Source of the DNA: Streptomyces sp. MA5143a
Lineage (GTDB): Bacteria > Actinomycetota > Actinomycetes > Streptomycetales > Streptomycetaceae
DNA length: 64,000 nt
NCBI RefSeq assembly: GCF_900290235.1
Contig: NZ_OLMK01000050.1
Span: forward strand, 62,001 to 126,000
Direction: 5' to 3'
In this document: in pieces, positions 1 through 8,544 of the stretch
How positions within the stretch are numbered: the stretch's first letter is position 1
Layout of the letters: each line of letters opens with the position of its first letter
Notes under the pieces: generated by a model
Told to the model about the DNA's origin: nothing
Databases searched by the model: none
Seen by the model: the letters and a program-made list of their open reading frames with translations, nothing else
Position numbers and translations under genes: made by a program

Positions 1-2
1 CC

Positions 3-1334
3 AAGATGGGTGTCGCGGCGGCGGGCACGGTCGCCGTCGCGGTCCTCATCGCCCTCACCATGGTCCCGGCGCTCCTCGGCTACGCGGGCGCCAAGGTCCG
101 CCCGACGGGGCACAAGGCCCGCTGGATGGGCGGCGGTCGTGCCGCGGGGAAGGCCGGGGGCACCGAGGGTGCGGAGAAGCCCAACATGGGGACGCGGTGG
201 GCCCGTTTCGTGGTCCACAGGCCGGTGATGGTGCTGCTCGTGGCGGTGATCGGCCTCGGCGCCGCCGCGATCCCGGCGAGCTCCCTCGAACTCGGCCTGC
301 CCGACGACGGCTCCCAGCCGACGTCCACCACCCAGCGCCGCGCCTACGACCTCCTCTCCGAGGGCTTCGGCCCCGGTTCCAACGGCCCGCTGATGGTCGT
401 GGTCGACGCGAAGTCCGCCGACGACCCGAAGGCCGCCGTCAAGCAGGTGTCCGACGAGGTCAAGGACATGAAGGGCGTCGTCACGGTCACCCCGGCGACG
501 TACAACAAGGCCGGTGACACCGCGATGATCACCGTGGTCACCGACTCCAAGCCGTCGTCCGTGGCGACCGAGGACGTGGTCCACGAGATCCGCGGCGCCG
601 GGCCGGCGATCAAGGCCGACTCCGACGCGAACGTCCTGGTCACCGGCGCGACGGCGATGAACATCGACGTCTCCCAGAAGCTCGACGACGCGCTCGTGCC
701 GTATCTGGTCCTGGTGGTCGGCCTCGCCTTCCTGCTGCTGATCGTGGTCTTCCGCTCGGTCCTCGTCCCACTGAAGGCGGCCCTCGGCTTCCTGCTCAGC
801 GTGATGGCGGCGCTCGGCGCGGTGGTCGCGGTCTTCCAGTGGGGCTGGCTGGCGGACGTGGTGGGCGTCGAGGAGACCGGCCCGGTCATGTCGATGATGC
901 CGATCTTCATGGTGGGCGTCGTCTTCGGTCTCGCCATGGACTACGAGGTCTTCCTGGTGACGCGGATGCGTGAGGCGTACGTCCACGGCGAGCGCCCCGG
1001 ACAGGCCGTGGTCACCGGCTTCCGGCACGGGGCGCGGGTGGTGACGGCCGCGGCGGTCATCATGATGGCGGTCTTCGCGGGCTTCATCGGCTCCAGTGAG
1101 TCGATGGTCAAGATGATCGGCTTCGGCCTCGCCGTCGCGGTCCTCTTCGACGCCTTCGTGGTCCGGATGGCCATCGTCCCGGCCGTCCTCGCCCTGCTCG
1201 GCGACAAGGCCTGGTGGCTGCCGAGGTGGCTGGACCGGGCGCTGCCCGACGTCGACGTCGAGGGCGAGGGCCTGCGCACGCACGGCGACGCCGCCGAGGG
1301 CACGGAGCGCGACGAGGAACTCGTGCGCGCCTGA
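3..1334 (+). CDS. MMPL/RND-family membrane transporter, C-terminal part
   Basis: The reading frame is already open at the window edge, so this is the 3' part of a larger gene (full MMPL proteins are about 700-1,000 residues). The visible 443 codons hold the end of the first membrane domain, an extracytoplasmic porter domain (about residues 80-235) and a second block of five or so membrane segments. The motif GLAMDYEVFLVTRMRE near residue 310 matches the conserved Asp-Tyr pair of MMPL/RND proton relays. The family exports lipids, peptides or drugs using the proton motive force; the substrate cannot be told from sequence. A 13-bp stem-loop follows the stop codon. Confidence 0.9.
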   Translation, partial: KMGVAAAGTVAVAVLIALTMVPALLGYAGAKVRPTGHKARWMGGGRAAGKAGGTEGAEKPNMGTRWARFVVHRPVMVLLVAVIGLGAAAIPASSLELGLPDDGSQPTSTTQRRAYDLLSEGFGPGSNGPLMVVVDAKSADDPKAAVKQVSDEVKDMKGVVTVTPATYNKAGDTAMITVVTDSKPSSVATEDVVHEIRGAGPAIKADSDANVLVTGATAMNIDVSQKLDDALVPYLVLVVGLAFLLLIVVFRSVLVPLKAALGFLLSVMAALGAVVAVFQWGWLADVVGVEETGPVMSMMPIFMVGVVFGLAMDYEVFLVTRMREAYVHGERPGQAVVTGFRHGARVVTAAAVIMMAVFAGFIGSSESMVKMIGFGLAVAVLFDAFVVRMAIVPAVLALLGDKAWWLPRWLDRALPDVDVEGEGLRTHGDAAEGTERDEELVRA

Positions 1335-1356
1335 CGCGCCGGCCTCCCCGTAGAAC

Positions 1357-1398
1357 CGGCCGGTGAGGGCCCACAGGGGCGGGGACCCTCACCGGCCG
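1357..1398 (+). terminator. Stem-loop terminator after the MMPL gene
   Basis: CGGCCGGTGAGGG (1357-1369) pairs perfectly with CCCTCACCGGCCG (1386-1398) across a 16-nt loop, 22 bases after the transporter stop. There is no clear U-tract, as is usual for Streptomyces terminators. Confidence 0.6.
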
Positions 1399-1499
1399 CA
1401 CGCACCAGGCGGGCGCGCCGGTGCGATAGAGGACAGGATCTGGCCTATATGGCTCCTAGCCTGGTCGTACCAGCCCACGCCGAGGCAACCGGAGCGATC

Positions 1500-2582
1500 A
1501 TGGACACGCAGGTCCGTCCCTTCCGTATCGACATCCCGCAGGCCGAACTGGACGACCTGAAGGACCGGTTGGCGCGCACGCGCTGGCCGCGACAGCTGCC
1601 GGGCGAGGGGGCCGACCGGGGAGTCCCCGTGGCGGAGGTCAGGGAACTGGCCGAGTACTGGCGCACGGCGTACGACTGGCGGACCCATGAACGCCGGCTC
1701 AACGCGTTCCCCCAGTACCTCACCGAGATCGACGGCCTCGACGTCCACTTCCTGCACGTCCGCTCGCCCCGGCCGGACGCCGTGCCGCTGCTGCTCTCCC
1801 ACGGCTGGCCCAACTCGGTCGTCGAGTTCACGCGCCTGATCGGCCCGCTCACCGAGCGAGGGTTCCATGTCGTCGCCCCCTCCGTCCCCGGGTTCGCCTT
1901 CTCCGAGGGGCCGCGCGAGACCGGCTTCGGCGTCGACCGGGTGGCCCGCATGTGGGCCGAGCTGATGAGCCGTCTCGGCTACGACCGCTACGGCACCCAG
2001 GGCGGCGACCTCGGCGCGTACCTGGCGCCCGCGGTGGCCCGCGTGGCCCCCGCGCACGTCATCGGCGTCCACATCAACGGCGGGTTCGGCTTCCCGACCG
2101 AGAAGGACCTGCCCGAACTGACCCCGGACGAGCGGGCGTTGTACGACATGGTCCAGCAGTGGTCGCAGGGCGGCGTCGACCACCACACCCTGCTCCGCCA
2201 CACCCCGCAGACCTTCGCGTACGGCTGGCACGACTCCCCGGTCGCCCAGCTCTCGTGGATGATGCAGAAGTTCCGGGACTTCGGCGTCCAGGGCATGGAC
2301 CGCGACCTGTTCCTCACCAACGTCACGCTCTACTGGCTGACCGGGACGTCCGGCACGTCGTCCTGGTTCATGTACGAGCGGGACGAGTTCACCTGGCCGG
2401 AGGGCCAACGGCAGGTGCCGACCGGTGTGTACTGCGGGCCGCCCGCCGTCCGCCGCCTCGCCGAGCGCGACAACCGGATCGTGCACTGGCCCGAGTCCAA
2501 CCCGGGCCACCACTTCGTGGGGATGGACGAACCGGAGGCCCTGGCCGCCGACATCCGCGCCTTCTTCGACAAGATGCTCTGA
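1500..2582 (+). CDS. Epoxide hydrolase (alpha/beta hydrolase with EHN domain)
   Basis: A 360-residue protein. The N-terminal epoxide-hydrolase domain (VRPFRIDIPQAELDDL onward, about residues 5-110) precedes an alpha/beta hydrolase fold. Visible signatures are the oxyanion motif SHGWPNS, the nucleophile elbow GGDLGAYL with the catalytic Asp, and a C-terminal GHHF with the catalytic His. The family opens epoxides to vicinal diols with water; it resembles microsomal/juvenile-hormone-type hydrolases and is expected to be cytosolic here. The frame is open from 1449, but I prefer ATG 1500 (MDTQVRPF) because a GGAG lies just upstream and the family N-terminus begins here. It stands alone between two unrelated genes. 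The natural substrate is unknown. Confidence 0.9.
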   Translation: MDTQVRPFRIDIPQAELDDLKDRLARTRWPRQLPGEGADRGVPVAEVRELAEYWRTAYDWRTHERRLNAFPQYLTEIDGLDVHFLHVRSPRPDAVPLLLSHGWPNSVVEFTRLIGPLTERGFHVVAPSVPGFAFSEGPRETGFGVDRVARMWAELMSRLGYDRYGTQGGDLGAYLAPAVARVAPAHVIGVHINGGFGFPTEKDLPELTPDERALYDMVQQWSQGGVDHHTLLRHTPQTFAYGWHDSPVAQLSWMMQKFRDFGVQGMDRDLFLTNVTLYWLTGTSGTSSWFMYERDEFTWPEGQRQVPTGVYCGPPAVRRLAERDNRIVHWPESNPGHHFVGMDEPEALAADIRAFFDKML

Positions 2583-2651
2583 ACACACCCGACGCCGGAC
2601 GGGCACGGCTGCGGACCGCTTTGGGGAACCCGAGAACGAGGAGGACGGCCG

Positions 2652-3161
2652 ATGGCCGAGGACAAGCGGGTGGGGCCGCCCCACTTCGGATCCGAGCGGG
2701 AGACGCTGAGGGCCTTCCTCGACTACCACCGCGCGACCCTCGCCATGAAGTGCGAGGGCCTCACCGACGCGGAGCTGCGGCAGCGGTCGATGCCGCCGTC
2801 CACGCTGTCGCTGCTCGCGCTGGTCCGCCACCTGGCCGAGGTGGAACGGGCCTGGTTCCGCCGGGTGTTCGAGGACAACGACGCGCCCATGGTCTGGTCG
2901 GACGAGATCGACTTCCAGGCCGCGTACGACGACAGCGCCTCGACACGGGCGGAGGCGTTCGCCGCGTGGGAGGCCGAGGTCGAGCACTCCCGCCGTATCG
3001 AGCTCGCGGCTCCCTCCCTCGACCTGACCGGCCGCCAGCCGCGCTGGGACGAGGAGGTCTCCCTGCGGATGGTCATGGTCCACGTCCTGCTGGAGTACGG
3101 CCGCCACAACGGCCACGCGGACCTCCTGCGGGAGGGGGTGGACGGGGCGGTCGGGGCGTGA
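2652..3161 (+). CDS. DinB-like / DUF664 four-helix protein
   Basis: A 169-residue protein with the pattern of the DinB/DUF664 superfamily: an early helix with LDYHRATLAMK, a histidine in LVRHLAEVERAWFRR, and a late histidine pair in LLEYGRHNGHADLLRE. These histidines form a metal-binding triad in relatives, several of which are mycothiol-dependent enzymes. No specific reaction can be assigned. The start has a good ribosome site (GAGGAC just before ATG). It lies 69 bp behind the epoxide hydrolase and could share its transcript. Confidence 0.8.
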   Translation: MAEDKRVGPPHFGSERETLRAFLDYHRATLAMKCEGLTDAELRQRSMPPSTLSLLALVRHLAEVERAWFRRVFEDNDAPMVWSDEIDFQAAYDDSASTRAEAFAAWEAEVEHSRRIELAAPSLDLTGRQPRWDEEVSLRMVMVHVLLEYGRHNGHADLLREGVDGAVGA

Positions 3162-3236
3162 CGGTCCCACCTAGGGGCGCCGCCGAGCAAGGAACTTGAA
3201 CTTTCCACAGGTTGGGCTCGTAGCATCGCGCGTGGC

Positions 3237-4142
3237 ATGACGGACGGAACAGAGAGCGCGCAGGCCCCCACCATGAGCGACACACCGCACAGCCACAGCC
3301 GCGGGCACGGTCACGGGCATGACCATGATGACGAGTTCGACCGAGGGCTCTCCTACGACCTGCCGGTGCTGGCGCGGCGGCGCATGATCCGGCTGCTGGC
3401 AGGGGCCAGCATGGTGCCGCTGGTGGCGGCCTGTTCCTCGGACGGGTCGGGCGGGACGTCGTCGGCGTCCTCGTCGTCGCCCTCCGGCTCGTCCGCGTCG
3501 TCCGCCGGCGCCGACTGCGAGACCATCCCGTCGGAGACGGCCGGCCCGTACCCCGGGGACGGCTCCAACGGGCCCGACGTCCTCAGGGAGAGCGGTGTCG
3601 TCCGCCGGGACATCACCAGGAGCATCGGCTCGGCGAACGGCGTCGCCGAGGGCGTACCGCTGACGGTGACCCTCACCGTCGTCGCCACGGACTCCGGGTG
3701 CGGGACGCCGAAGAAGGGCGCGGCCGTCTACCTCTGGCACTGCGACCGGGAGGGCCGCTACTCCCTCTACTCCGACGGCGTCACCGACGAGAACTACCTG
3801 CGCGGCGTGCAGGAGACCGACGCCAAGGGCCAGGTCACCTTCACATCGGTCTTCCCGGGCTGCTACACCGGCCGCTGGCCGCACATCCACTTCGAGGTGT
3901 ACGACAGCCTCGACGACGCCACCGCCGCGCAGGACAGCGTGGTCACGTCGCAGCTCGCGTTCCCCAAGGACGTCTGCGACACCGTCTACGCGACGGACGG
4001 CTACAGCCGGAGCGTCACCCACCTCGGCGAGCTCTCCCTGGAGACCGACGGCATCTTCAGCGACGGCTACGAGCGGCAGCTGGCCACCATGAAGGGCAGC
4101 GTGGAGAAGGGGTACACGGCGGCCCTCACGGTTCCTGTGTAG
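3237..4142 (+). CDS. Exported intradiol-dioxygenase-like lipoprotein with His-rich N-terminus
   Basis: The 301-residue protein starts with a histidine-rich stretch (HSHSRGHGHGHDHDD), followed by an RRR-containing export signal and a lipobox-like VAACSSD, then a Ser/Gly-rich linker. The C-terminal domain (about residues 100-290) has the intradiol ring-cleavage dioxygenase pattern: YLWHCDREGRYSLY and PGCYTGRWPHIHFEVY carry the tyrosines, arginine and HxH that bind Fe(III) in the family. The family normally cleaves catechols. This exported form is a recognised Streptomyces type, but its substrate is not known from sequence. ATG 3273 (MSDTPHSH) is an alternative start. A histidine tract ahead of a Tat-like lipoprotein signal is odd and could bind metal. 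Confidence 0.85.
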   Translation: MTDGTESAQAPTMSDTPHSHSRGHGHGHDHDDEFDRGLSYDLPVLARRRMIRLLAGASMVPLVAACSSDGSGGTSSASSSSPSGSSASSAGADCETIPSETAGPYPGDGSNGPDVLRESGVVRRDITRSIGSANGVAEGVPLTVTLTVVATDSGCGTPKKGAAVYLWHCDREGRYSLYSDGVTDENYLRGVQETDAKGQVTFTSVFPGCYTGRWPHIHFEVYDSLDDATAAQDSVVTSQLAFPKDVCDTVYATDGYSRSVTHLGELSLETDGIFSDGYERQLATMKGSVEKGYTAALTVPV

Positions 4143-4229
4143 CCGGGGCAGCGGGTGTGGCCCGTGTGGGGCGGGAGGTCCGTCCGGTCCGTCGGTCAGC
4201 GGCCGCGTCCGGGCGGCGGCCGCGGTCGG

Positions 4230-4597
4230 GTTGCTCCCGGCCCCGGCCCCTCCCGTGGTTCCCGGCGCCGGTCCCGCGCCCTGTCGGGCGGGCGGCGGTG
4301 TCGCCTGAGGTGTGGGGTTCGCCCGCAGGGCCCGGCGGTGGGTCTCCTCGGCGCCGCGGACCTCCGGGGACAGGGCGGAGCGGCGGGACAGTTCGCCGAG
4401 CAGACGGTCGGTGGCGTGCTCGTGGCGCGCGGCGGTCGCCGGGTTGGTGTCGCCCCGGGAGACGGCGGTGTGCCGTTCGGCCAGGGTGTGGGCGAGGAGG
4501 TCGACGACCTCGTTCCGCCGTGCCGGCGTCGAGGTCCAGGCCGTGGTCGGCGCCGTACGGGCGGTCGTCGTCGGAGACGTGGGCCGAGGGGGTGCTG
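4230..4597 (-). pseudogene. Decayed, frameshifted small reading frame behind the histidine phosphatase
   Basis: Read on the minus strand, codons from the phosphatase stop to about 4520 (HVSDDDRPYGADHGLDLD) and then, one frame over, from 4514 to about 4270 (NEVVDLLAHTLAERHTAV, DRLLGELSRRSALSPEVR) have nearly every third position G or C and a natural composition. No start codon precedes the first part, and the two parts are out of frame by one base near 4515-4520. This looks like a small gene that lost its start and took a frameshift. I do not recognise the family. It could also be a sequencing error in a small live gene. Confidence 0.4.
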
Positions 4598-4599
4598 GT

Positions 4600-5313
4600 T
4601 CAGGCGAGGTGCGTGGTGTCGCCCCACCGCACCGGACGCAGACGCCCGCCCGTGCCGGTCCATGACGAGACCGAGGCGTTGGGGACCGGCGGCAGGGTGT
4701 CGGGGGAGGGCGCGCCCAGGCCGGCCAGGACGAAGCGGAGGCTGACGACGATCGCGTCGTGTGCCACCAGCAGCACCCGCCGTCCGGGCGCGGCCCGGTC
4801 CAGTTCCGTCACGAAGTCCCGTACGCGCAGCGCGACATCGGCCATCGCCTCGCCGCCCGGCGGCCGGTACGCCCACTCGCCGAGCAGGGCCCGCCGTGCG
4901 GCCTCCTCGGGGGCGCGGGCCCGTAGCGCGCCCGGTGGGTGCAGTTCGAAGACGCCCATCTCCCGGTCCCTGAGCCGCTCGTCGACGAGCGGCTCAAGCG
5001 GTGTCACCCGGGGGTGCGCGGCCATGACCTGCCAGGTCTCCCGGGCCCGGGTGTAGGGCGAACAGACCACGAGGTCCGGCCCCGTCCCCTCGTCCAGCCC
5101 GGCGAGCCAGTCGCCCAGCGACCCGGCCTGTTCACGTCCCAGCGGAGACAGGGGGACGTCCGTGTCCCGTCCGGGGACCGGCAGTTCCGTGGAGCCGGTG
5201 CGCTCGGCCTCGGCGAAGGCGACGTTCGCGGTGCTCTGCCCGTGCCGTACCGCCCACAGCCCGCGGAGTGAACTGGGCGCCGTGATCCCGCCGTTGTGCA
5301 TCTCATCGGCCAT
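4600..5313 (-). CDS. Histidine phosphatase family protein (phosphoglycerate-mutase-like)
   Basis: A 237-residue protein with the histidine-phosphatase signature AVRHGQSTANV near the N-terminus (the phospho-accepting His in RHG), an acidic residue in RDREMGVFE and the second catalytic His in LLVAHDAIVVS. These residues form the phosphate pocket of the phosphoglycerate mutase / acid phosphatase superfamily. The substrate cannot be deduced; small sugar or nucleotide phosphates are typical. No signal peptide is present, so it should be cytosolic. It is transcribed in the same direction as the SsgA-like gene, which lies 32 bp upstream. Confidence 0.85.
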   Translation of the reverse strand: MADEMHNGGITAPSSLRGLWAVRHGQSTANVAFAEAERTGSTELPVPGRDTDVPLSPLGREQAGSLGDWLAGLDEGTGPDLVVCSPYTRARETWQVMAAHPRVTPLEPLVDERLRDREMGVFELHPPGALRARAPEEAARRALLGEWAYRPPGGEAMADVALRVRDFVTELDRAAPGRRVLLVAHDAIVVSLRFVLAGLGAPSPDTLPPVPNASVSSWTGTGGRLRPVRWGDTTHLA

Positions 5314-5345
5314 CCGGTCATTGTGCTCGACCGGGGCACCCTTGC

Positions 5346-5690
5346 TCAGTGCGCGACCGGCGTGGCCGTGTACGTGCGGCGGAGGAAGCGGATCAGGGCC
5401 TTCGTGTCGAACTGCATCACCGCGACCCCGTGGGCGGAGTGGAACTCCATGACGGCCTGGACCCGGCCGCAGGGCCAGATGCTGACGGGGCCGGCGGTCG
5501 CGGGGGTGCGCAGACCGCGTTCGAGGAGGTCACGGGGGAAGGTCCACTCGTGGGGGCCGGGCAGCCCCACGTGGACGGCGGTGGGGCCGCCGTCGGGGTC
5601 GTAGCGGAGGATCACGGGGACCGTATCCCGGTCCTCGGGGGAGTCCGTGACGACATGAGCCCGTGCGTACTGCTCGACGGTGACAGACAT
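5346..5690 (-). CDS. SsgA-like sporulation/cell-division protein (SALP)
   Basis: A 114-residue protein beginning MSVTVEQYARAHVV. The layout LRYDPDGGPTAVHVGL, EWTFPRDLLERGL, GDVRVWP-like GPVSIWPCGRVQAV and a late FLRRTYTATP is that of the SsgA-like family found only in morphologically complex actinomycetes. SALPs help place the septum or process the wall during sporulation. I cannot decide which of SsgA-G this is. The frame opens at 5765, but ATG 5690 has an ideal GAGGAG seven bases upstream, so it is chosen. Confidence 0.85.
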   Translation of the reverse strand: MSVTVEQYARAHVVTDSPEDRDTVPVILRYDPDGGPTAVHVGLPGPHEWTFPRDLLERGLRTPATAGPVSIWPCGRVQAVMEFHSAHGVAVMQFDTKALIRFLRRTYTATPVAH

Positions 5691-5846
5691 CGGGCGGCTC
5701 CTCACGCTGAGTGACCCAAGCAGAAGCTGTTGATCCGCTCTCCGTGCCTCTCCAATGTCGCACATTTTTCGCCATCCGCCCGAGGAGGGAGGTATCGGGC
5801 CGGGGCGGGGGTGGCGATCTGTTCGCTATTCGAAGTGAAGGCGCTC

Positions 5847-5877
5847 TTGCAAGACCCTCGCAATAAGGCCCTATCAT
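5847..5877 (+). promoter_or_regulatory. Nur-box-like operator overlapping the cbiM promoter
   Basis: TTGCAA (5847-5852), a 5-nt spacer, then TCGCAA (5858-5863) matches the published Streptomyces Nur box pattern tTGCaa-N5-ttGCAA. A plausible -10 hexamer TATCAT lies at 5872-5877, so the box would cover the -35 region. Nur is the nickel-responsive Fur-family repressor, which fits the nickel/cobalt importer genes starting at 5945. Confidence 0.6.
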
Positions 5878-5944
5878 CGTAAGGTTCCAGCCACGCGCAG
5901 CCGGATGCGATCGCCACCGGGCGATCCGGAGAGCGAGTCCTCGC

Positions 5945-7009
5945 ATGCATGTCCCCGACGGATTCATCAACGCCCCCGTCTCGGCGGTCGCCGGTGTCGT
6001 CGCCGCAGGTGCCGTCGCCGTCAGCCTGCGCGGCGCGCGCAGGGAGCTGGACGAGCGGACGGCGCCGCTCGCCGGACTGGTCGCCGCGTTCATCTTCGCC
6101 GTGCAGATGCTGAACTTCCCGGTCGCGGCCGGCACCAGCGGACATCTGCTGGGAGGCGCGCTCGCCGCGATACTCGTGGGCCCCTACACCGGGGTGCTGT
6201 GCGTGTCCGTGGTGCTCCTCATGCAGGGCATCCTCTTCGCCGACGGCGGCCTGACCGCGCTCGGCGTGAACATCACCATCATGGCCGTCGTCACCACCGT
6301 CGTGGCGTACGCCGTCTTCCGCGGGCTGGTCAAGGTCCTGCCGAGGAAGCGCCGCTCCGTGACCGTCTCCGCCTTCGTCGCCGCGCTCCTGTCGGTGTCG
6401 GCCGCGGCCGCCGCGTTCACCCTCGTCTACGCGATCGGCGGCACGACGGACGTGCCGCTCGGCTCCGTCCTGACGGCCATGGTCGGCGTGCACACCCTCA
6501 TCGGCATCGGCGAGGCCGCGATCACCGCCGCCACGGTCGGCGCCGTCATCGCCGTACGCCCCGACCTGGTGCACGGCGCCCGTGGGCTGACCGCGCCGCT
6601 GAAGCTCCGGGTGAACGGCGAGCTCGTCGACGCCCCCGCCGCCGGTCCCGCGCCCGTGCCGGTGGCCGCCCGGTCGCCCCGCAGGCTCATCCTCGCCGGG
6701 CTCGGCACCTCCCTCCTCCTCGCCGGTGTCGTCAGCTTCTACGCCTCCGCGAACCCGGACGGGCTGGAGAAGGTCGCCGCCGACAAGGGCATCGACGCCA
6801 AGGTCGAGGACCACGCCGCCGCCGACTCCCCGCTCGCCGACTACGGCGTCCAGGGCCTCACCGACGCCCGGCTCTCCGGCGGTCTCGCCGGTGTGATCGG
6901 CGTCGGCGTCACCGTCGTCGCGGGCACCGGGATCTTCTGGGCCGTGCGCAGGCGCCGGACCGGCGAGGCCGAGGCGACCTCCCCGTCCTCCGTGCCCGAG
7001 AGCGTCTGA
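5945..7009 (+). CDS. cbiM: Energy-coupling-factor nickel/cobalt transporter substrate component (CbiM-CbiN fusion)
   Basis: The 354-residue membrane protein starts MHVPDGFINAP, the conserved CbiM N-terminus whose His2 binds the metal. About seven hydrophobic segments follow, with the typical FPVAAGTSGHLLGG and HTLIGIGEA motifs. The C-terminal third (from about residue 240) is a CbiN-like module with ANPDGLEKVAADKG. CbiM and CbiN capture Ni2+ or Co2+ for the ECF importer. It is the first gene of a tight three-gene operon: cbiQ starts one base after the stop, and the ATPase overlaps cbiQ. The Nur-like box upstream favours nickel as the metal. Confidence 0.9.
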   Translation: MHVPDGFINAPVSAVAGVVAAGAVAVSLRGARRELDERTAPLAGLVAAFIFAVQMLNFPVAAGTSGHLLGGALAAILVGPYTGVLCVSVVLLMQGILFADGGLTALGVNITIMAVVTTVVAYAVFRGLVKVLPRKRRSVTVSAFVAALLSVSAAAAAFTLVYAIGGTTDVPLGSVLTAMVGVHTLIGIGEAAITAATVGAVIAVRPDLVHGARGLTAPLKLRVNGELVDAPAAGPAPVPVAARSPRRLILAGLGTSLLLAGVVSFYASANPDGLEKVAADKGIDAKVEDHAAADSPLADYGVQGLTDARLSGGLAGVIGVGVTVVAGTGIFWAVRRRRTGEAEATSPSSVPESV

Positions 7010-7010
7010 C

Positions 7011-7772
7011 ATGGGCGCCGGCCACGCCCACAAGCTCTACCGGCACGCGCACTCGCCGGTGCACGCCCTGCCGCCGCACACCAAACTCGCGGCCGTCCTC
7101 GCCTTCGTGGTCGTCGTCGTGTCGACCCCGCGCGAGGCGATGTGGGCGTTCGCGCTGTACGCCGTGCTCCTCGCCACGGTCGCGGGCGTCGCCCGGGTGC
7201 CCGCCGGGTTCCTGCTGCGGCGGCTGCTGATCGAGGTGCCGTTCGTCGCCTTCGCCCTGCTCATGCCGTTCGTGGCGCAGGGCGAACGGGTCGAGGTGCT
7301 CGGCCTGTCGCTGAGCGTCGGCGGACTGTGGGGCGCCTGGAACGTCCTCGCCAAGGGCACCCTCGGTGTCGCCGCGTCCGTCCTCCTCGCCGCCACCACC
7401 GAGCTGCGCGAACTCCTCCTCGGACTGCAACGCCTCAAGCTGCCGCCGCTGCTCGTCCAGATCGCGACCTTCATGATCCGCTACGGCGACGTCATCACCG
7501 ACGAGATGCGCCGGATGCGGATCGCCCGCGAGTCACGAGGCTTCGAGGCGAGCGGCGTCCGCCACTGGGGCGTCCTCGCCAAGTCCGCCGGGGCGCTGTT
7601 CATCCGCTCCTACGAACGCGGGGAACGCGTCCACCTCGCCATGATCAGCCGGGGCTACGCCGGCACCATGCCCGTCATCGACGAGGTGACCGCCTCGCGG
7701 GCACAGTGGTCGTACGCCTTCGCCCTCCCGTTCGCCGCGCTCGTCGTCTGTCTGCTGGGATGGACCCTGTGA
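7011..7772 (+). CDS. cbiQ: ECF transporter transmembrane protein CbiQ
   Basis: A 253-residue integral membrane protein of the CbiQ/T-component family. Near residue 180 it has MRRMRIARESRGF and near 210 ERGERVHLAMISRGY; these paired Ala-Arg-Gly type motifs couple the T component to the ATPase. It links the CbiMN substrate module to the ATP-hydrolysing subunit in the cytoplasmic membrane. The ATG follows the cbiM stop by one base, and the gene's end overlaps the next gene, so translation is coupled. Confidence 0.9.
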   Translation: MGAGHAHKLYRHAHSPVHALPPHTKLAAVLAFVVVVVSTPREAMWAFALYAVLLATVAGVARVPAGFLLRRLLIEVPFVAFALLMPFVAQGERVEVLGLSLSVGGLWGAWNVLAKGTLGVAASVLLAATTELRELLLGLQRLKLPPLLVQIATFMIRYGDVITDEMRRMRIARESRGFEASGVRHWGVLAKSAGALFIRSYERGERVHLAMISRGYAGTMPVIDEVTASRAQWSYAFALPFAALVVCLLGWTL

Positions 7773-8539
7773 CCGTGTCCAAGGAACCCGCACCCCCGTC
7801 CCTCGAAGTCGCCGGGCTCGCCTTCGCCTACCCCGACGGCCACCAGGCCCTCTTCGGCGTCGACTTCACCATCGGCCGGGGCGAACGGGTCGCTCTGCTC
7901 GGGCCGAACGGCGCCGGAAAGACCACCCTCGTCCTGCACCTCAACGGCATCCTCACCGGGGGCGCCGGCGCGGTCGCCGTCGCCGGACTGCCCGTCGGCA
8001 AGCAGCACATGGCGGAGATCCGGCGGAAGGTCGGCATCGTCTTCCAGGACCCCGACGACCAGCTGTTCATGCCGACCGTGCGGGAGGACGTCGCGTTCGG
8101 CCCGGCCGCCGCGGGGATGAAGGGCCCCGAACTGGAGGCCCGCGTCGACCGCGCGCTGGCCCGGGTGGGCATGGCCGAGTTCAAGGACCGGCCCCCGCAC
8201 CACCTCTCCTTCGGCCAGCGCCGCCGGGTCGCCGTCGCCACCGTGCTCGCCATGGAGCCGGAGATCCTCGTCCTCGACGAGCCGTCGTCCAACCTCGACC
8301 CCGCCTCGCGCCGCGAACTCGCCGACATCCTGCGCTCCTTGGACGTCACCGTCCTGATGGTCACCCACGACCTGCCGTACGCCCTGGAGCTGTGTCCGCG
8401 TTCGCTGGTGCTCAGCGAGGGCGTCATCGCGGCCGACGGACCCACCGGTGAACTCCTCGCGGACGACGACCTGATGCGGGCCCACCGCCTGGAGTTGCCG
8501 TTCGGCTTCGACCCGAGGTCGGTCGCCGCGGGGAGCTGA
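7760..8539 (+). CDS. cbiO: ECF nickel/cobalt transporter ATPase CbiO
   Basis: A 259-residue ABC ATPase. Walker A is GPNGAGKTTL, the Q-loop VFQDPDDQLFMP is of the type seen in CbiO/EcfA, the signature is HLSFGQRRRVA and Walker B is ILVLDEPSSNLDP, followed by a switch His in MVTHD. It powers the CbiMNQ importer. ATG 7760 lies inside the end of cbiQ. A GTG at 7769 in the same frame would give the common GTGA overlap and is an equally reasonable start. Confidence 0.9.
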   Translation: MDPVTVSKEPAPPSLEVAGLAFAYPDGHQALFGVDFTIGRGERVALLGPNGAGKTTLVLHLNGILTGGAGAVAVAGLPVGKQHMAEIRRKVGIVFQDPDDQLFMPTVREDVAFGPAAAGMKGPELEARVDRALARVGMAEFKDRPPHHLSFGQRRRVAVATVLAMEPEILVLDEPSSNLDPASRRELADILRSLDVTVLMVTHDLPYALELCPRSLVLSEGVIAADGPTGELLADDDLMRAHRLELPFGFDPRSVAAGS

Positions 8540-8544
8540 GGACA

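Noticed and set aside
5766-5944. A cobalamin riboswitch before cbiM
   Set aside because: The leader is only about 65 bases after the likely start of transcription and has no B12-box; a Nur box is a better explanation.
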